Below are positions 55,434-64,000 of a stretch of 64,000 nt of DNA, one piece after another. The position numbers and the translations under genes are program-made. The DNA lies in contig CM061069.1 in assembly GCA_030762895.1 (NCBI GenBank), positions 5,143,178 to 5,207,177 on the forward strand. The letters are read 5' to 3'. This stretch comes from Sophora flavescens. Lineage: Eukaryota; Streptophyta; Magnoliopsida; Fabales; Fabaceae. Within the stretch, counting starts at the first letter, position 1. The number at the start of each line of letters is the position of its first letter. Below the pieces are notes generated by a model. It was given only the letters and a program-made list of their open reading frames with translations, was not told the DNA's origin and searched no databases.

Positions 55434-57571
55434 TGAAAATCATTTATTGGAATTGTAGGGGATTTGGAAATCCTAGTACAAGGTTAGTTTTCAAGAATTT
55501 CTGTATGGCTAACAAACCAGATTTTGTCTTCATTTCTGAGCCTTGGATCAAGGTTTCTGATGTTTCAGACTCCTTTTGGAGGCAGCTAAACTTAAAGGTT
55601 TTTTGTCTAAATGACAGGGGTAGTCTTCTGCCAAATCTATGGGGGTTGTGTAATATCCATTTATCTCCTACCTCTCTGTCCTGCTCTACTCAACAGTGTT
55701 CATTTCAGATAAACATAGATGGAATGGATCTTTTTGTTGCAGCCATTTATGCTAGCACCTCTAATCTATCTAGGAGATCCCTTTGGTCAGAATTAATTAG
55801 TCTGCAGGACAACAATCCTGGGCCTTGGTGCATGCTTGGTGATTTTAATTCTGTTTTGGGATCCCATGAAGTTAGAGGCTCTTCCTTACCTCTCAAGGCT
55901 GCTTGTGAAGATTTTAAGAACTTCACTGATGCAGCCAGCCTGATCCATCTCCCTACTAGAGGAGCCAGTTTTACTTGGAGTAATAGGAGAAGAGGGTCTG
56001 CTCACACTGAAAAACGGCTGGATAGGACCCTTTGTAATGAAGCTTGGCTAGACAACTGGAACTCCACTTATTGCTGTACCTTGATTAGGTCTCAGTCAGA
56101 CCACTTTCCTATTATGGTAACCAGTTCTAAATTGGTTCAGTCCTTCCCTTCTGCTTTTAAATTCCATAAAATGTGGATTGCTCATCCGGATTGTTATAGG
56201 CTCATTAAAGAAGTGTGGAGCAAGCCTGTCTATGGTTGTCCAATGTATGTTCTCTCACAGAAGCTGAAATCATTAAAAATTGAACTAAAAAATTGGAACA
56301 AGCTGGTTTTTGGGAATGTGCATCATAGAGTTGAGTCTGCCTTGGCTGCTGTGGATTCGGTCCAGCAACTCATTAATTCCAGAGGTGTGACTGATGATCT
56401 CATGGAGCAAGAGGTTCTAGCACAAACTGAATTGCAGCAGGCTTTACTGTTTGAAGAGGAGTTTTGGAGAGAAAAATCCAGGATAGATTGGCACTGCCAA
56501 GGGGACAGAAACACTGCTTTTTTCCATAGAATTGCAAAGACCAGATATGCTGCTAAGTCTTTGAGTATGCTTAAGTGTGGAGATGTTATCATTGATGATG
56601 CAGGGGGCTTGGCTAATCATGTCACTGAATTCTTTTCAAATCTATATGCAGTCCTTAATGATTGCCAACCTAATGATCTCATAAACAAAGTTATTCCCAA
56701 TGCTGTTACAGCTGAAGAAAATAGTTTGTTGACAATGCTGCCATCTAAGGAGGAAATAAAGAATGCTGTCTTTGCAATGAATGGTGAGGGTGCACCTGGA
56801 CCTGATGGCTTTGGTGGTTGTTTCTACCAGTCATATTGGGATATTATTGGCACTGATGTGTGTATGGCAGTCAATCAATTCTTTGCTCAGAATTGGCTCT
56901 TGCCGAACATGAATTCCAATCTGGTAGTTCTGATTCCAAAAATGCCACATGCTGATAGAATTGAAGACTATAGACCTATTGCTTTAGCCAATTTTCAACT
57001 AAAAATCATTACAAAGGTGCTAGCTGACAGACTAGCAAATATTGCAGCCAGAATAATTTCTCCCCAGCAAAGAGGTTTTGTCAAAGGTAGAAACATCAAG
57101 GAGTGCATTTGCATTGCTTCCGAGGCTTGTAATTTGTTGGACTATAAGGCCTATGGTGGGAACCTGGCCCTAAAGCTTGACATCAAGAAGGCTTTTGACA
57201 CATTGGACTGGAACTTCATTATTTCTGTTTTGAAAGCTTTTGGTTTCAATCATACTTTCTGCAATTGGATCAAAACAATCCTTCACTCTGCTAAGCTATC
57301 CTTTCTGATCAATGGTAAACCAGAGGACTTTTTTGCCTGTAAAAGAGGGGTTAGACAAGGCGACCCTCTTTCACCTCTGCTTTTCTGTCTTGCTGAAGAT
57401 GTCTTGAGTAGAGGAATAACCCGCCTTGTCGATTCCGGGAGTGTTACAAACTATTTCTCGGTCCTAGGAGCCTTGCTTCTCCTAGCCATGTCTTGTATGC
57501 GAGATGATGTACTTGTACTCTGTAAGGGTAGCAAGAGGGGTCTTGAAGCCCCGATGAGCCTCTTTCTTTGA
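55433..57571 (+). pseudogene. LINE ORF2: endonuclease and reverse transcriptase
   Basis: Open 712-codon frame. The AP-type endonuclease is at the N-terminus: IIYWNCRGFGNPSTR (Asn), FVFISEPWI (Glu), WCMLGDFNSVLGSHE (Asp/Asn) and RSQSDHFPIMV (Asp, His). The RT follows with APGPDGFGGCFYQSYW, LVVLIPKMPHADRIEDYRPI, GFVKGRNIKECI, LALKLDIKKAFDTLDWNFI and RGVRQGDPLSPLLF. At the active site the frame reads CMRDDVLVLCKG instead of a YADD-type box, because of two nearby compensating frame changes (about 57430-57510). The frame ends at TGA 57569-57571. Endonuclease residues look intact; RT is likely dead. Confidence 0.9.
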
Positions 57572-58757
57572 GTATGGAGTCGCTTCAGGTCAAAAGCTTA
57601 GCCTCAATAAGTGTAAATTTTATTCGGGTAGTATCTCCCCTAACAAGTCATCCAAAGTGGCTCAGATACTTGGTTTTTCTGCTGGATCCTTTCCTTTCAA
57701 TTATCTTGGTGTTCCAATTTTCAAGGGCAAGCCAAGAAGGATTCACTTGCAGCCTTTAGCAGATAGAATCACATCCAAACTTGCCTCATGGAAAGGTAGC
57801 CTCCTTTCCATCATGGGAAGGGTTGAGCTGGTCAAGTCTGTGATCAACAGTATGATGCTTCATAGCTTTCATGTCTACTGTTGGCCCTCATCTGTTCTTA
57901 AGGACCTAGACAAATCCATCAAGAATTTTATTTGGTCTGGAGATCCTAATATCAAGAAAATCTGCACAGTTGCTTGGAAGAAACTTTACAGACCTGTTCT
58001 GGAAGGTGGGTTGGGCATTAAGTCCTTGTTAGCTCTTAATGATGCTGCTCTTCTGAAACTATCTTTTGAGTTGGTTTCCTCTTGTGCTGAATGGGCTACA
58101 TTTCTTAGGAGCAGATTTTCTCATCACTGCAAGCCTGTCCCCACCTATGTCAAGTCTTCCTTATGGCCTGGCATTAAAAATCACATGCAGTCTGTTCTTA
58201 ACAATTCAGTTTGGCAGATTGGAGATGGTTCATCAATTAACTTCTGGACTGACAAATGGCTCTCAAAGCCTTTGGCAGATTTGCTGCAAGTTCCTCACAG
58301 CCTGCAGCATAAACTGAAAGCCAAGCTTGCTGACTTTATCAGGGATGGCATCTGGATTATTCCTTCATATCTAATGGCTAACCTCTCAATTTTTGGTCAG
58401 GAGCTGCCTCATTTGGACATTCCTGTTTTCCCTGCAGTGGACACTCTCATTTGGCAGCACTCAACCTCGGGTGGCTTATCTTTCAAAGAAGCTTTCCATT
58501 TCTTAGACATCAGGCATTCCATTTGTGACTGGTCTAAACTGATTTGGAATAGGGCAATTCCTCCGTCTAAGTCTTTTGTCACTTGGAGGCTTATTCATAA
58601 TATGTTGCCTATTGAAGACCAGCTTCAAAAGAGGGGCCGCTTGCACTTTTTTGATCTTCCTCAGTCTTTGCTTGTCTGCAGCAGAAAGTGCAGACCACCT
58701 TTTCTTAGCTTGTCCCTTTGCAAAGCAAATTTGGCATTGGATTGGATCAATTTTTGA
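57572..58757 (+). pseudogene. LINE ORF2: RT thumb/connection, frameshifted
   Basis: From 57657 the frame reads AQILGFSAGSFPFNYLGVPI (after an initial M), ITSKLASWKGSLLSIMGRVE, KNFIWSGDPNIKKI, GGLGIKSLLALNDAALLKLS, WQIGDGSSINFWTDKWL. It ends at 58757 after a frameshift inside the zf-RVT region that begins SKSFVTWRLIHNMLPIEDQL. This is the normal region after RT in plant L1 ORF2. Confidence 0.88.
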
Positions 58758-59567
58758 GGTGCAGGTGGACACTTCCTCTGTATACTCTATTCTCTCCCTT
58801 TGCCATAAGTAGTGGAGTCTGCAAATAAGAGACACTATAACTGCAGCTATTGTTAATTCCTTTTGGATCATATGGTTCTCAAGAAATAAACTGAAGTTTG
58901 ATGATAAAACAATCACAGTGAGAGCAGCTACTAGCATACTCAAAGCCTCCATTTCTTTATCTGGTAATGTATCTGCAAACAAAATGTCCTCTTCACGAGG
59001 AATTGAGAATCTTTGAGCTGCTGAGGATTAAAGGCCATCCGGGAACCTCTCCTAAAATTCTCCATGTTGTTTGGACCCCTCCTCTCCCAGACTGGATTAA
59101 AGTAAATACAGATGGTGCCTCTAAAGGCTCTTCGGGTCAAGCTGGTGGTGGTGCAATTTTTAGGGACAGTAGTGGAGCTACTCTTGGCTGTTTTGCTGAG
59201 TTCTATGGGACTCAGGACTCTTTCTCTGCTGAATTGCTTGCTGCCATGACAGCAATTCAGATTGCTTTTGAGAGGGGTTGGTCTAGACTTTGGCTGGAAT
59301 GTGACTCTTCTCTTGTGGTTCTTGCTTACTCGAATCCAGACATAGCTCCTTGGAAAATTAGAACTAAATGGAGAAACTGTATTGCTTTGGCCTCCAACTT
59401 TACTTTCTTGATCTCATGTTTTTAGAGAGGCTAATCACTGTGCTGAAAAGCTTGCCAATTTTGGAGTCAGTTCTAAATGCTTCACTTGGTGGAACCTGAT
59501 TCCAAGTTTTATTAGGCATGATTTCTTTTGTAATAGGTGGGGTATGCCTAACTTTAGATTCATGTAA
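58630..59567 (+). pseudogene. LINE ORF2: zf-RVT and RNase H, frameshifted
   Basis: zf-RVT end in another frame: AAESADHLFLACPFAKQIWH (58680-58745). RNase H from about 59060: PDWIKVNTDGASKGSSGQAG (Asp), SAELLAAMTAIQIAF (Glu), LWLECDSSLVVLAY (Asp). After a further shift near 59415, REANHCAEKLANFG supplies the late His, ending TAA at 59565-59567. An RNase H domain at the end of ORF2 is known for a subset of plant L1 elements. Confidence 0.85.
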
Positions 59568-59743
59568 CCCCCCCTCTTTTCATGGGTAAGGTCCTATGCC
59601 CCCCCATGCTTTCTTGCATTTCTTTCTTTTTTTAAATAATACTCTGGGGTGCTGCAGATGATTGGTAGTGGTTTTGGTGCCAACATAGTTGGGATGATTT
59701 CCACTACAGTGATGCTTCTGCACTCCTTTTGCTTTAAAAAAAA
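59568..59743 (+). other. LINE 3' UTR and A tail
   Basis: T/C-rich 3' UTR with C runs (AACCCCCCCTCTTTT, CCCCCCATG) and a final GCTTT plus about ten A that merges with the AAG of the target duplication. Confidence 0.75.
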
Positions 59744-59766
59744 AGTTTTTTTTTTTGTTTAAACAG

Positions 59767-61080
59767 GTTTACATGGCTGATCCTGAGGATATCCCTCATT
59801 CATGCAGCGGGTCAGAGACCCCGTCTACGGGTAGAAAGGGTAGACTTGTCACACGAATGAGGAATTTGACTGTCAACCGTGGTTCAAATCAAAGGATAAG
59901 AATAGACTTTGATAATAACATCAATCCTATTGGGCCAATGGCGCAGTTTAACAGTTTTGTGGCGACCCTTGCTAGAAGCAGGCCTAGTATACTTATTGAT
60001 AATTGGAAAGATATACTGGCGGACGTGAAGGATCAGGTATGGGAGAGTATTCTGGTATCTATACTTTTACGTCCTGTGTTTGTCTGTGTCTACCATATTT
60101 TAATCTTATTAATATCATACAGTAATTCGTTGATTCTTTTGGTGTTAATGTAGCTCACCTTTGACATACCGGATACCATGGATATTAAGAAGCGTTTGAT
60201 AAAGTATGCCGGTGAGCGTTGAAGGGCTTTTAAGGTCGACCTGGGAAGATACTATGTATTCAATCCAATATGTGAAAAGAACCCACTTGAGGTGTACCCG
60301 TTTCTTGATCGGGCGACATGGGATCGCTTTGTTCAGAGCCGACATGATCATAGCTTTCAAGTTAACTTATTTGATTTTTCTCTAAATTTATGTAATTTCA
60401 TTAATTTTATTTACTTATGTAATTTAATTGTCTTTTATTTATAACAGGAGAAGAGGAAAAAGGGGCAGGAAAACCGAAGCAAGTATGTCTACTCCCATGT
60501 ACTGTCTCGTGGGGGATACAAAAAACTTGGTCAGAAAATGGTGGAAGAGGAAAAGAAAGCATTTCAGGAAGCAGCATCTCAGGCGGATCCTAATGTTGAA
60601 AATCGTCCAGAAGCTGTTGATCCACCTCCACTCCCAGCCATCGTAAATGGAAGAGGGCCCGACAAAGAAAAATGGGACAATACACATCTGAGGAGGCCCG
60701 TCAAGTAGATGAGAAGATTGTAAGTATAGTTTGAATTGTAATTGTTATTTTAACATTGTTACCGAATTGTAATGTGACCTGATATTTTATATGTTATAGG
60801 ATGCCTTGGACGAGCAGGTAACCCAAGGAACCTTTGTTCCTAGAGGACGCGATGATATCTTAGCTACTGCCATTAGTAAACTAGACCACCCGGGCCGTGT
60901 CATTGGTGGTGGATGGGGTGTCGGCATTCGCCAATACCATGGTTCATCTTCACACCAATGCCACAGGGATGTTAATGCAGATAGAGCATGGCTAAAACAG
61001 GAGATTGCAGCTTAGCTTAGACAGGAGATGGCCGAGCAGTTTGCCCAGCAGCTGGCAATATTGACTTCTATGTCCCAACA
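59767..61080 (+). pseudogene. CACTA-2 second protein (En/Spm-type, transposase_24-like), multi-exon
   Basis: After an acceptor TTTAAACAG. Exon 1 (about 59767-60051) encodes MADPEDIPHSCSGSETPSTG through DNNINPIGPMAQFNSFVATL and ADVKDQVWESIL. Exon 2 (about 60154-60360): LTFDIPDTMDIKKRLIKYAG, a TGA at 60220-60222, then FKVDLGRYYVFNPICEKNP. Exon 3 (about 60449-60710): EKRKKGQENRSKYVYSHVLS and PPPLPAIVNGRGPDKEKWDN. Exon 4 (about 60801-61080): DALDEQVTQGTFVPRGRDDI. Introns have GT-AG-like borders. Homologous to the CACTA-1 fragments at 21683-21900 and 9231-9294. The C-terminus is cut by the gypsy LTR at 61090. Confidence 0.82.
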
Positions 61081-61089
61081 GATGACAGG

Positions 61090-61459
61090 TGATGGGCTTC
61101 GGCAAGCGAACCGGATCGAAGCAAGTAATAATAAAACGGTTTGAAACCGAGTATCGAACTCAAGGATTGGGAAACCAAGTGTCACTTCACAAATTAAACA
61201 ACTGTTTTAGATTAAGAAAAAGGTATGAAAAGATTTCAAGAAAATAAAAGAAACAATAAAAGAAATAAAATGTTTTTCGGGTTTTTAAATATGAAAAGAG
61301 GTTTCCAGGGATTGGGTTGCCAACAAGACCGCTCATGCTACTAAATTGACTACCCCTCTTGTTAATTATCGAAATTTGCTTTGAAGGCGAATTTATCCTA
61401 AATAAGTTAATGCTCCCTCTCGGGTTACAAGAACCGTGCCCAATTAAACCAACCCCTAC
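61090..61459 (-). repeat. gypsy LTR fragment related to the inner element
   Basis: Minus strand reads GGGGTTGGTTTAATTGGGCA, CTTGTAACCCGAGAGGGAGC, AACAAGAGGGGTAGTCAATT and ends GCTTGCCGAAGCCCATCA. This corresponds to about 10990-11386 of the inner element's LTR. The LTR 3' end lies at 61090, next to CACTA-2. The rest is missing because CACTA-3 begins at 61460. Confidence 0.75.
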
Positions 61460-61755
61460 CACTACTACAGAAAAGGGTTTTAATAGCGCACATTCAGTAG
61501 CGTTTTTTAGTAAAACGGTACTGAAAAAGAGGCGGAGCACATTTAGTAGCGTTTCCTTGAGGAAGCGCTATCTTTGATATACTCTAAGACATCACTTCTC
61601 TAAGAAAACGCTACTAAAAGTTGATGTGTAAGAATAGATAGCACTTCCTCAAGGAAGCGCTACCTATTCCTTATATATAGACAGCGCTTCCTTAAGAGAG
61701 CGCTACCTATTCCTTACATATAGATAGCGCTTCCTTAAGAAAGCGCTATCTATTC
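61460..61755 (+). repeat. CACTA-3 terminus and subterminal repeats
   Basis: The terminal CACTACTACAGAAAAGG is followed by hairpin-type units AGCGCTTCCTTAAGAAAGCG and variants at about 61547-61571, 61640-61664, 61682-61706 and 61725-61749, plus degenerate copies at 61485-61530 and 61598-61615. Confidence 0.88.
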
Positions 61756-62142
61756 CTTTACCCTAAAAATTAAATTGTTCCCTCCATGGTTTCTCAAAAC
61801 TTCGCGCGATGAACCCTCCCCCACCACTGACCCTTCTCTCTCCCTCCTCGAAATCGTTCTCTTCCCTTCTTCCCCCTCCGATTCCCATCCTCCAACTTGC
61901 CCCCTCAGTCACCCACCAAAACGACACCGTCTCACCACCAACCCCTATAACCCCAACAACCACTCTTCATCTCCCCCGAACCCCACATCTCCTCCCAATT
62001 CTTCTCCTTCAACCCCGAATCCCACACCCTAATGATCCGCTGCCTCCTCCAGATTTCAATATTTTATAACTGGTTTGGCTTTCCCTTTCTTCTTCTTCTT
62101 CTTCTTGTTGTTGTTTTCCTTTGGAGCAGTGACAGAACAGCG
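61756..62142 (+). other. CACTA-3 pyrimidine/proline-rich segment and SnRK1 beta leader
   Basis: 61785-62030 is C-rich and reads proline/serine-rich in two frames (HPPTCPLSHPPKRHRLTTNP, NNHSSSPPNPTSPPNSSPST). I do not recognise a gene. 62060-62142 is T-rich with CTTCTTCTTC runs, a likely 5' UTR of the following exon. Confidence 0.4.
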
Positions 62143-62322
62143 ATGGGGAATGAGAATGGGAGAGAAGACGGTAATGGTGGTAGTAGTAGTAATCATTCAG
62201 AAGAAGATGAACAAGGTTCTGTTGCTCTGGTACCCGATGATAACGGGGCTCCTGAATTGATGGGTCACTCTCCTCCGGCCAGTCCTAGAGCTACCCACTC
62301 TCCATTCATCTTCACTCCTCAA
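62143..62322 (+). pseudogene. AKINbeta1: captured exon 1 of SnRK1 regulatory beta subunit
   Basis: ATG at 62143 opens MGNENGREDGNGG, the N-terminal myristoylation-type MGN start of plant SNF1-related kinase beta subunits. Acidic sequence follows, then ELMGHSPPASPRATHSPFIF and TPQ, the conserved motif preceding the carbohydrate-binding domain. CAA|GTAACT at 62320-62325 is a splice donor exactly where the family continues VPVVPLQ. Sixty codons, no stops. The glycogen-binding-like and C-terminal ASC domains are absent up to 64000, and the following sequence is a different gene's exons. This is a fragment, perhaps still able to be spliced and translated. Confidence 0.78.
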
Positions 62323-63402
62323 GTAACTCTTTCTTCCTTTTCTTCTCTCTATTTTCACTTCACTTTCTCTTCAAACCTTTTCTTCTTCTCTCTCTCCCTT
62401 TCTCTGTGTAGTGTGTGTGTTAGTCGAGAGGAGTGCCTAAACTAAATCAATAATTAAAGTCATACAAACGAGCAATCCGCATAGGTTTCGATTCCATCCT
62501 TTTATTTCTTTTTTTCTTTTTTGAGATATTCTGAGAGCACAAAAACAACTCCTCTCGCACGCTACGTGTTTGATGCAAGTCCTTCATCTCCATAATTAAG
62601 TTTTAAACCTCTTGTTCATTTGTTTTGTGTTCTTTTCATCCCTGATTTCTGCCTTTTGCCTTTTTCGTAATTCGATTACTATCAAGTATGACTTACCTTT
62701 TGCAATCAGCCCCTATGGCTGTATGATATCTCTATGGAATCCAATTGACTATTCCTGCAAGTGGGAAACAAGTAAAGTAGCTTTTGATATTCAAAATGCT
62801 TTAAAAGTACTCTCTTCACAGCTTTCTAGATTCTTGTCCCAATCAAGAACTAAATGTCCTGCCCTTTGGCTAGTTAAGGCCAGCTGTGATGTTGTTTTTG
62901 ATATTCAAAATGCTTTAAAAGTACTATCTTCACAAGTTCTGCTGTGAGCTTGCGGTTTGGCTAGTTAAGGCCAGCTGTGATGTTGTTTCATTGTTCAGTC
63001 GTTGGAGTTATTATTATTGCTCTGTTTTCATTTACTTGTAGATTAGTATATTTGTCTTTCAGTTCCCTTTTTCGGTGAGTCTTTCTTCTTGCTCTACTTA
63101 TGATTCGCTTTACTGCCAAGGGAACTGTCTTTTATTCTTTTGCTGAATCTGTAACTATTTCTACAGTAAACCGGAGATAGGAAAATATGATCAGGATTAG
63201 GAATGAATTTGAATGATTTTATTTAAGTGATTATTTTTTTAACCAAGGTTTTTATACCCCCCTCCTCCTCCTTTTCCCAACCTCTTTTCAATTGTCTGTT
63301 ACTTCTTCAGTTATAAATTCCATTTGCTTTCTTACTTTGGTAAATCATTTTACTGTTGCACAGTTGGATTATGTTTTATGGATAGTTATACCTTTGTTGC
63401 AG
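62323..63402 (+). other. CACTA-3 intron-like spacer with ~115-bp duplication
   Basis: T-rich, largely non-coding. At 62780-62885 and 62896-62990 the segment from TTTTGATATTCAAAATGC to GGCCAGCTGTGATGTTG is duplicated, with the middle of the second copy altered. No exon recognised. Confidence 0.6.
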
Positions 63403-63446
63403 GTCTGGTGATGTCACTGATAGGATCTTTATTCACAATGTTTGTT
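63403..63446 (+). pseudogene. captured amino-acid transporter exon (AVT-type), first
   Basis: Between TTGTTGCAG and GTAAGT the sequence encodes GLVMSLIGSLFTMFV (first Gly codon completed from the previous exon), a hydrophobic transmembrane-helix segment. With the next exon it matches the late membrane region of plant AVT-type vacuolar amino-acid transporters (AAAP family). The donor is in phase with the next exon. Confidence 0.6.
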
Positions 63447-63532
63447 GTAAGTTACCTTCAGTTTATCTTTTTTTTCTCTCCTTGATGTACTGAACACAGC
63501 ATTCATTTAATTAAAATCAACCTTGGCTGCAG

Positions 63533-63595
63533 ACCTTGATAGTTCCCTGTGCATGTTTCCTAAGCATTAGGAGGGGCAGAATCTCACGCTTTCAG
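63533..63595 (+). pseudogene. captured amino-acid transporter exon (AVT-type), second
   Basis: Between GGCTGCAG and GTATGA: TLIVPCACFLSIRRGRISRF plus Q, 21 codons, phase 0, no stops. The pattern LIxPCACxLSIxRGxIxxxQ is typical of AVT-type transporters, just before their last helices. Order and phase of the two exons are kept, so they were taken up as genomic DNA with their intron. Confidence 0.62.
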
Positions 63596-64000
63596 GTATG
63601 ATGATTGATGATTGCCAGTTGACAATAATACTCGTCGAAAGTCAAACTTATTCACTTTCATTGTTCATATTTAGCTGCTTTGTACTGCTAATTATGAGAT
63701 ATGAACCCAAATTCATGATATACTTGCAAAGGCACTTTGATAGTTACCAATGCACCAAAAGGTTGTTATATGAAAAGATGATTTATCTGGGTGGTGATGT
63801 ACCATTTTATATAGCTAGTAGCATGCAAGTACAATCATGAGGGAACAGTTGAGACTGGATTTTCACCCTTGATAGCCTCAGCTTTATGGTATGCTCCCTT
63901 GAGTTCTTTTGTTAGCTTGTCTGCATGTAGCAAACGTAAAAATTACATCCTTACATGAGTGGTTGATTTACCTTGCAGATTATTGGTGAAATAACTATGG
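63596..64000 (+). other. CACTA-3 sequence to window edge
   Basis: Intron-like. A possible further exon piece ETGFSPLIASALW lies near 63850-63888, and an acceptor TTGCAG lies at 63974-63979. Neither is identified. Confidence 0.35.

Larger units (their letters stand above)
53667..59743 (+). mobile_element. L1-type LINE, near full length (6.1 kb)
   Basis: Starts AAATAGGCTTTATGG and ends in an A run after GCTTT. It has ORF1 with a DUF4283-like domain and zinc knuckle, and ORF2 with endonuclease, RT, zf-RVT and RNase H. It is flanked by a 14-15 bp duplication (AAG-T10/11-G). It lies in an intron-like part of CACTA-2: rejoining the flanks gives AAG-T-run-GTTTAAACAG, which leads into coding sequence. 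Insertion into a T-run fits L1 target-primed reverse transcription. Confidence 0.92.
47538..61089 (+). mobile_element. CACTA-2 transposon with captured host exon, 3' end not seen
   Basis: Starts CACTAGTGCAAAA, followed by inverted subterminal repeats ACATCGGTT/AACCGATGT (47572-48040). It encodes a TNP2-type transposase (50415-53520) and a second En/Spm-type protein (59767-61060). It carries a potassium-channel beta-subunit exon and is interrupted by a LINE. Coding sequence stops at 61089, where a gypsy LTR begins, and the 3' terminal repeat is not in the window. Confidence 0.88.
61460..64000 (+). mobile_element. CACTA-3, 5' end, carrying host gene fragments (open at right edge)
   Basis: Begins CACTACTACAGAAAAGGG, preceded by TAC (61457-61459, candidate 3-bp duplication). 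Subterminal inverted repeats follow with TAGCGCTTCC and GGAAGCGCTA arms, a different family from CACTA-2. Inside lie exon 1 of an SnRK1 beta-subunit gene and two exons of an amino-acid transporter gene, with no transposase up to the window end. This is the structure of a gene-capturing (Pack-type) CACTA element; the 3' terminus would lie beyond 64000. Confidence 0.75.

Noticed and set aside
61785..62069. Proline-rich ORFs as a third captured gene
   Set aside because: Two frames are equally open because the DNA is C-rich. No family motif is recognisable, so it was left as an unassigned segment.
1..64000. tRNA, rRNA or snRNA genes
   Set aside because: No cloverleaf or rRNA-like sequence was noticed. 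The tRNA-like matches seen are retroelement primer-binding sites only.

Overview
This window is a plant nuclear repeat landscape, most likely from a papilionoid legume. That placement is an inference from the element mix: a copia (Sirevirus-type) element with an envelope-like ORF, Athila-like and chromovirus-like gypsy LTR elements, large CACTA transposons and an L1-type LINE. I see no intact single-copy host gene, no rRNA or tRNA gene and no CRISPR array. Nearly all 64 kb can be assigned to transposable elements nested in one another.

Layout. 1-7523: 3' two thirds of a Sirevirus with decayed pol, an envelope-like ORF split by one in-frame TAG, and a 1.37 kb LTR. 7524-9230: unassigned. 9231-9294 and 21678-24026: a decayed minus-strand CACTA transposase region (CACTA-1), split by a gypsy LTR element (9295-21677, perfect TACGT target duplication) that is itself split by a second, younger non-autonomous gypsy element (9773-17280). 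24027-32635, 40190-41804 and 46469-46692: minus-strand gypsy LTRs and one chromovirus-like pol gene. These are broken up by two giant solo LTRs of one family (25929-29437 minus, 41805-46468 plus) and by a gag-only non-autonomous Sirevirus-like element (32636-40189). 46693-47537: an inverted piece of the first Sirevirus's LTR, cut off by CACTA-2 (47538-61089). CACTA-2 encodes a decayed TNP2-type transposase and a second En/Spm-type protein, carries a potassium-channel beta-subunit exon, and is split by a 6.1 kb LINE (53667-59743). 61090-61459: a gypsy LTR scrap. 61460-64000: the 5' end of CACTA-3, which carries exon 1 of an SnRK1 beta-subunit gene and two exons of an amino-acid transporter gene.

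How the parts relate. Insertion order can be read directly: CACTA-1, then the outer gypsy element, then the inner one; chromovirus, then the Sirevirus-like element and the giant solo LTR; Sirevirus LTR, then CACTA-2, then the LINE. The strongest biological points are gene-fragment capture by two different CACTA elements, and arrays of short dyad-symmetric motifs with conserved arms and variable centres in the LTRs of several unrelated families.
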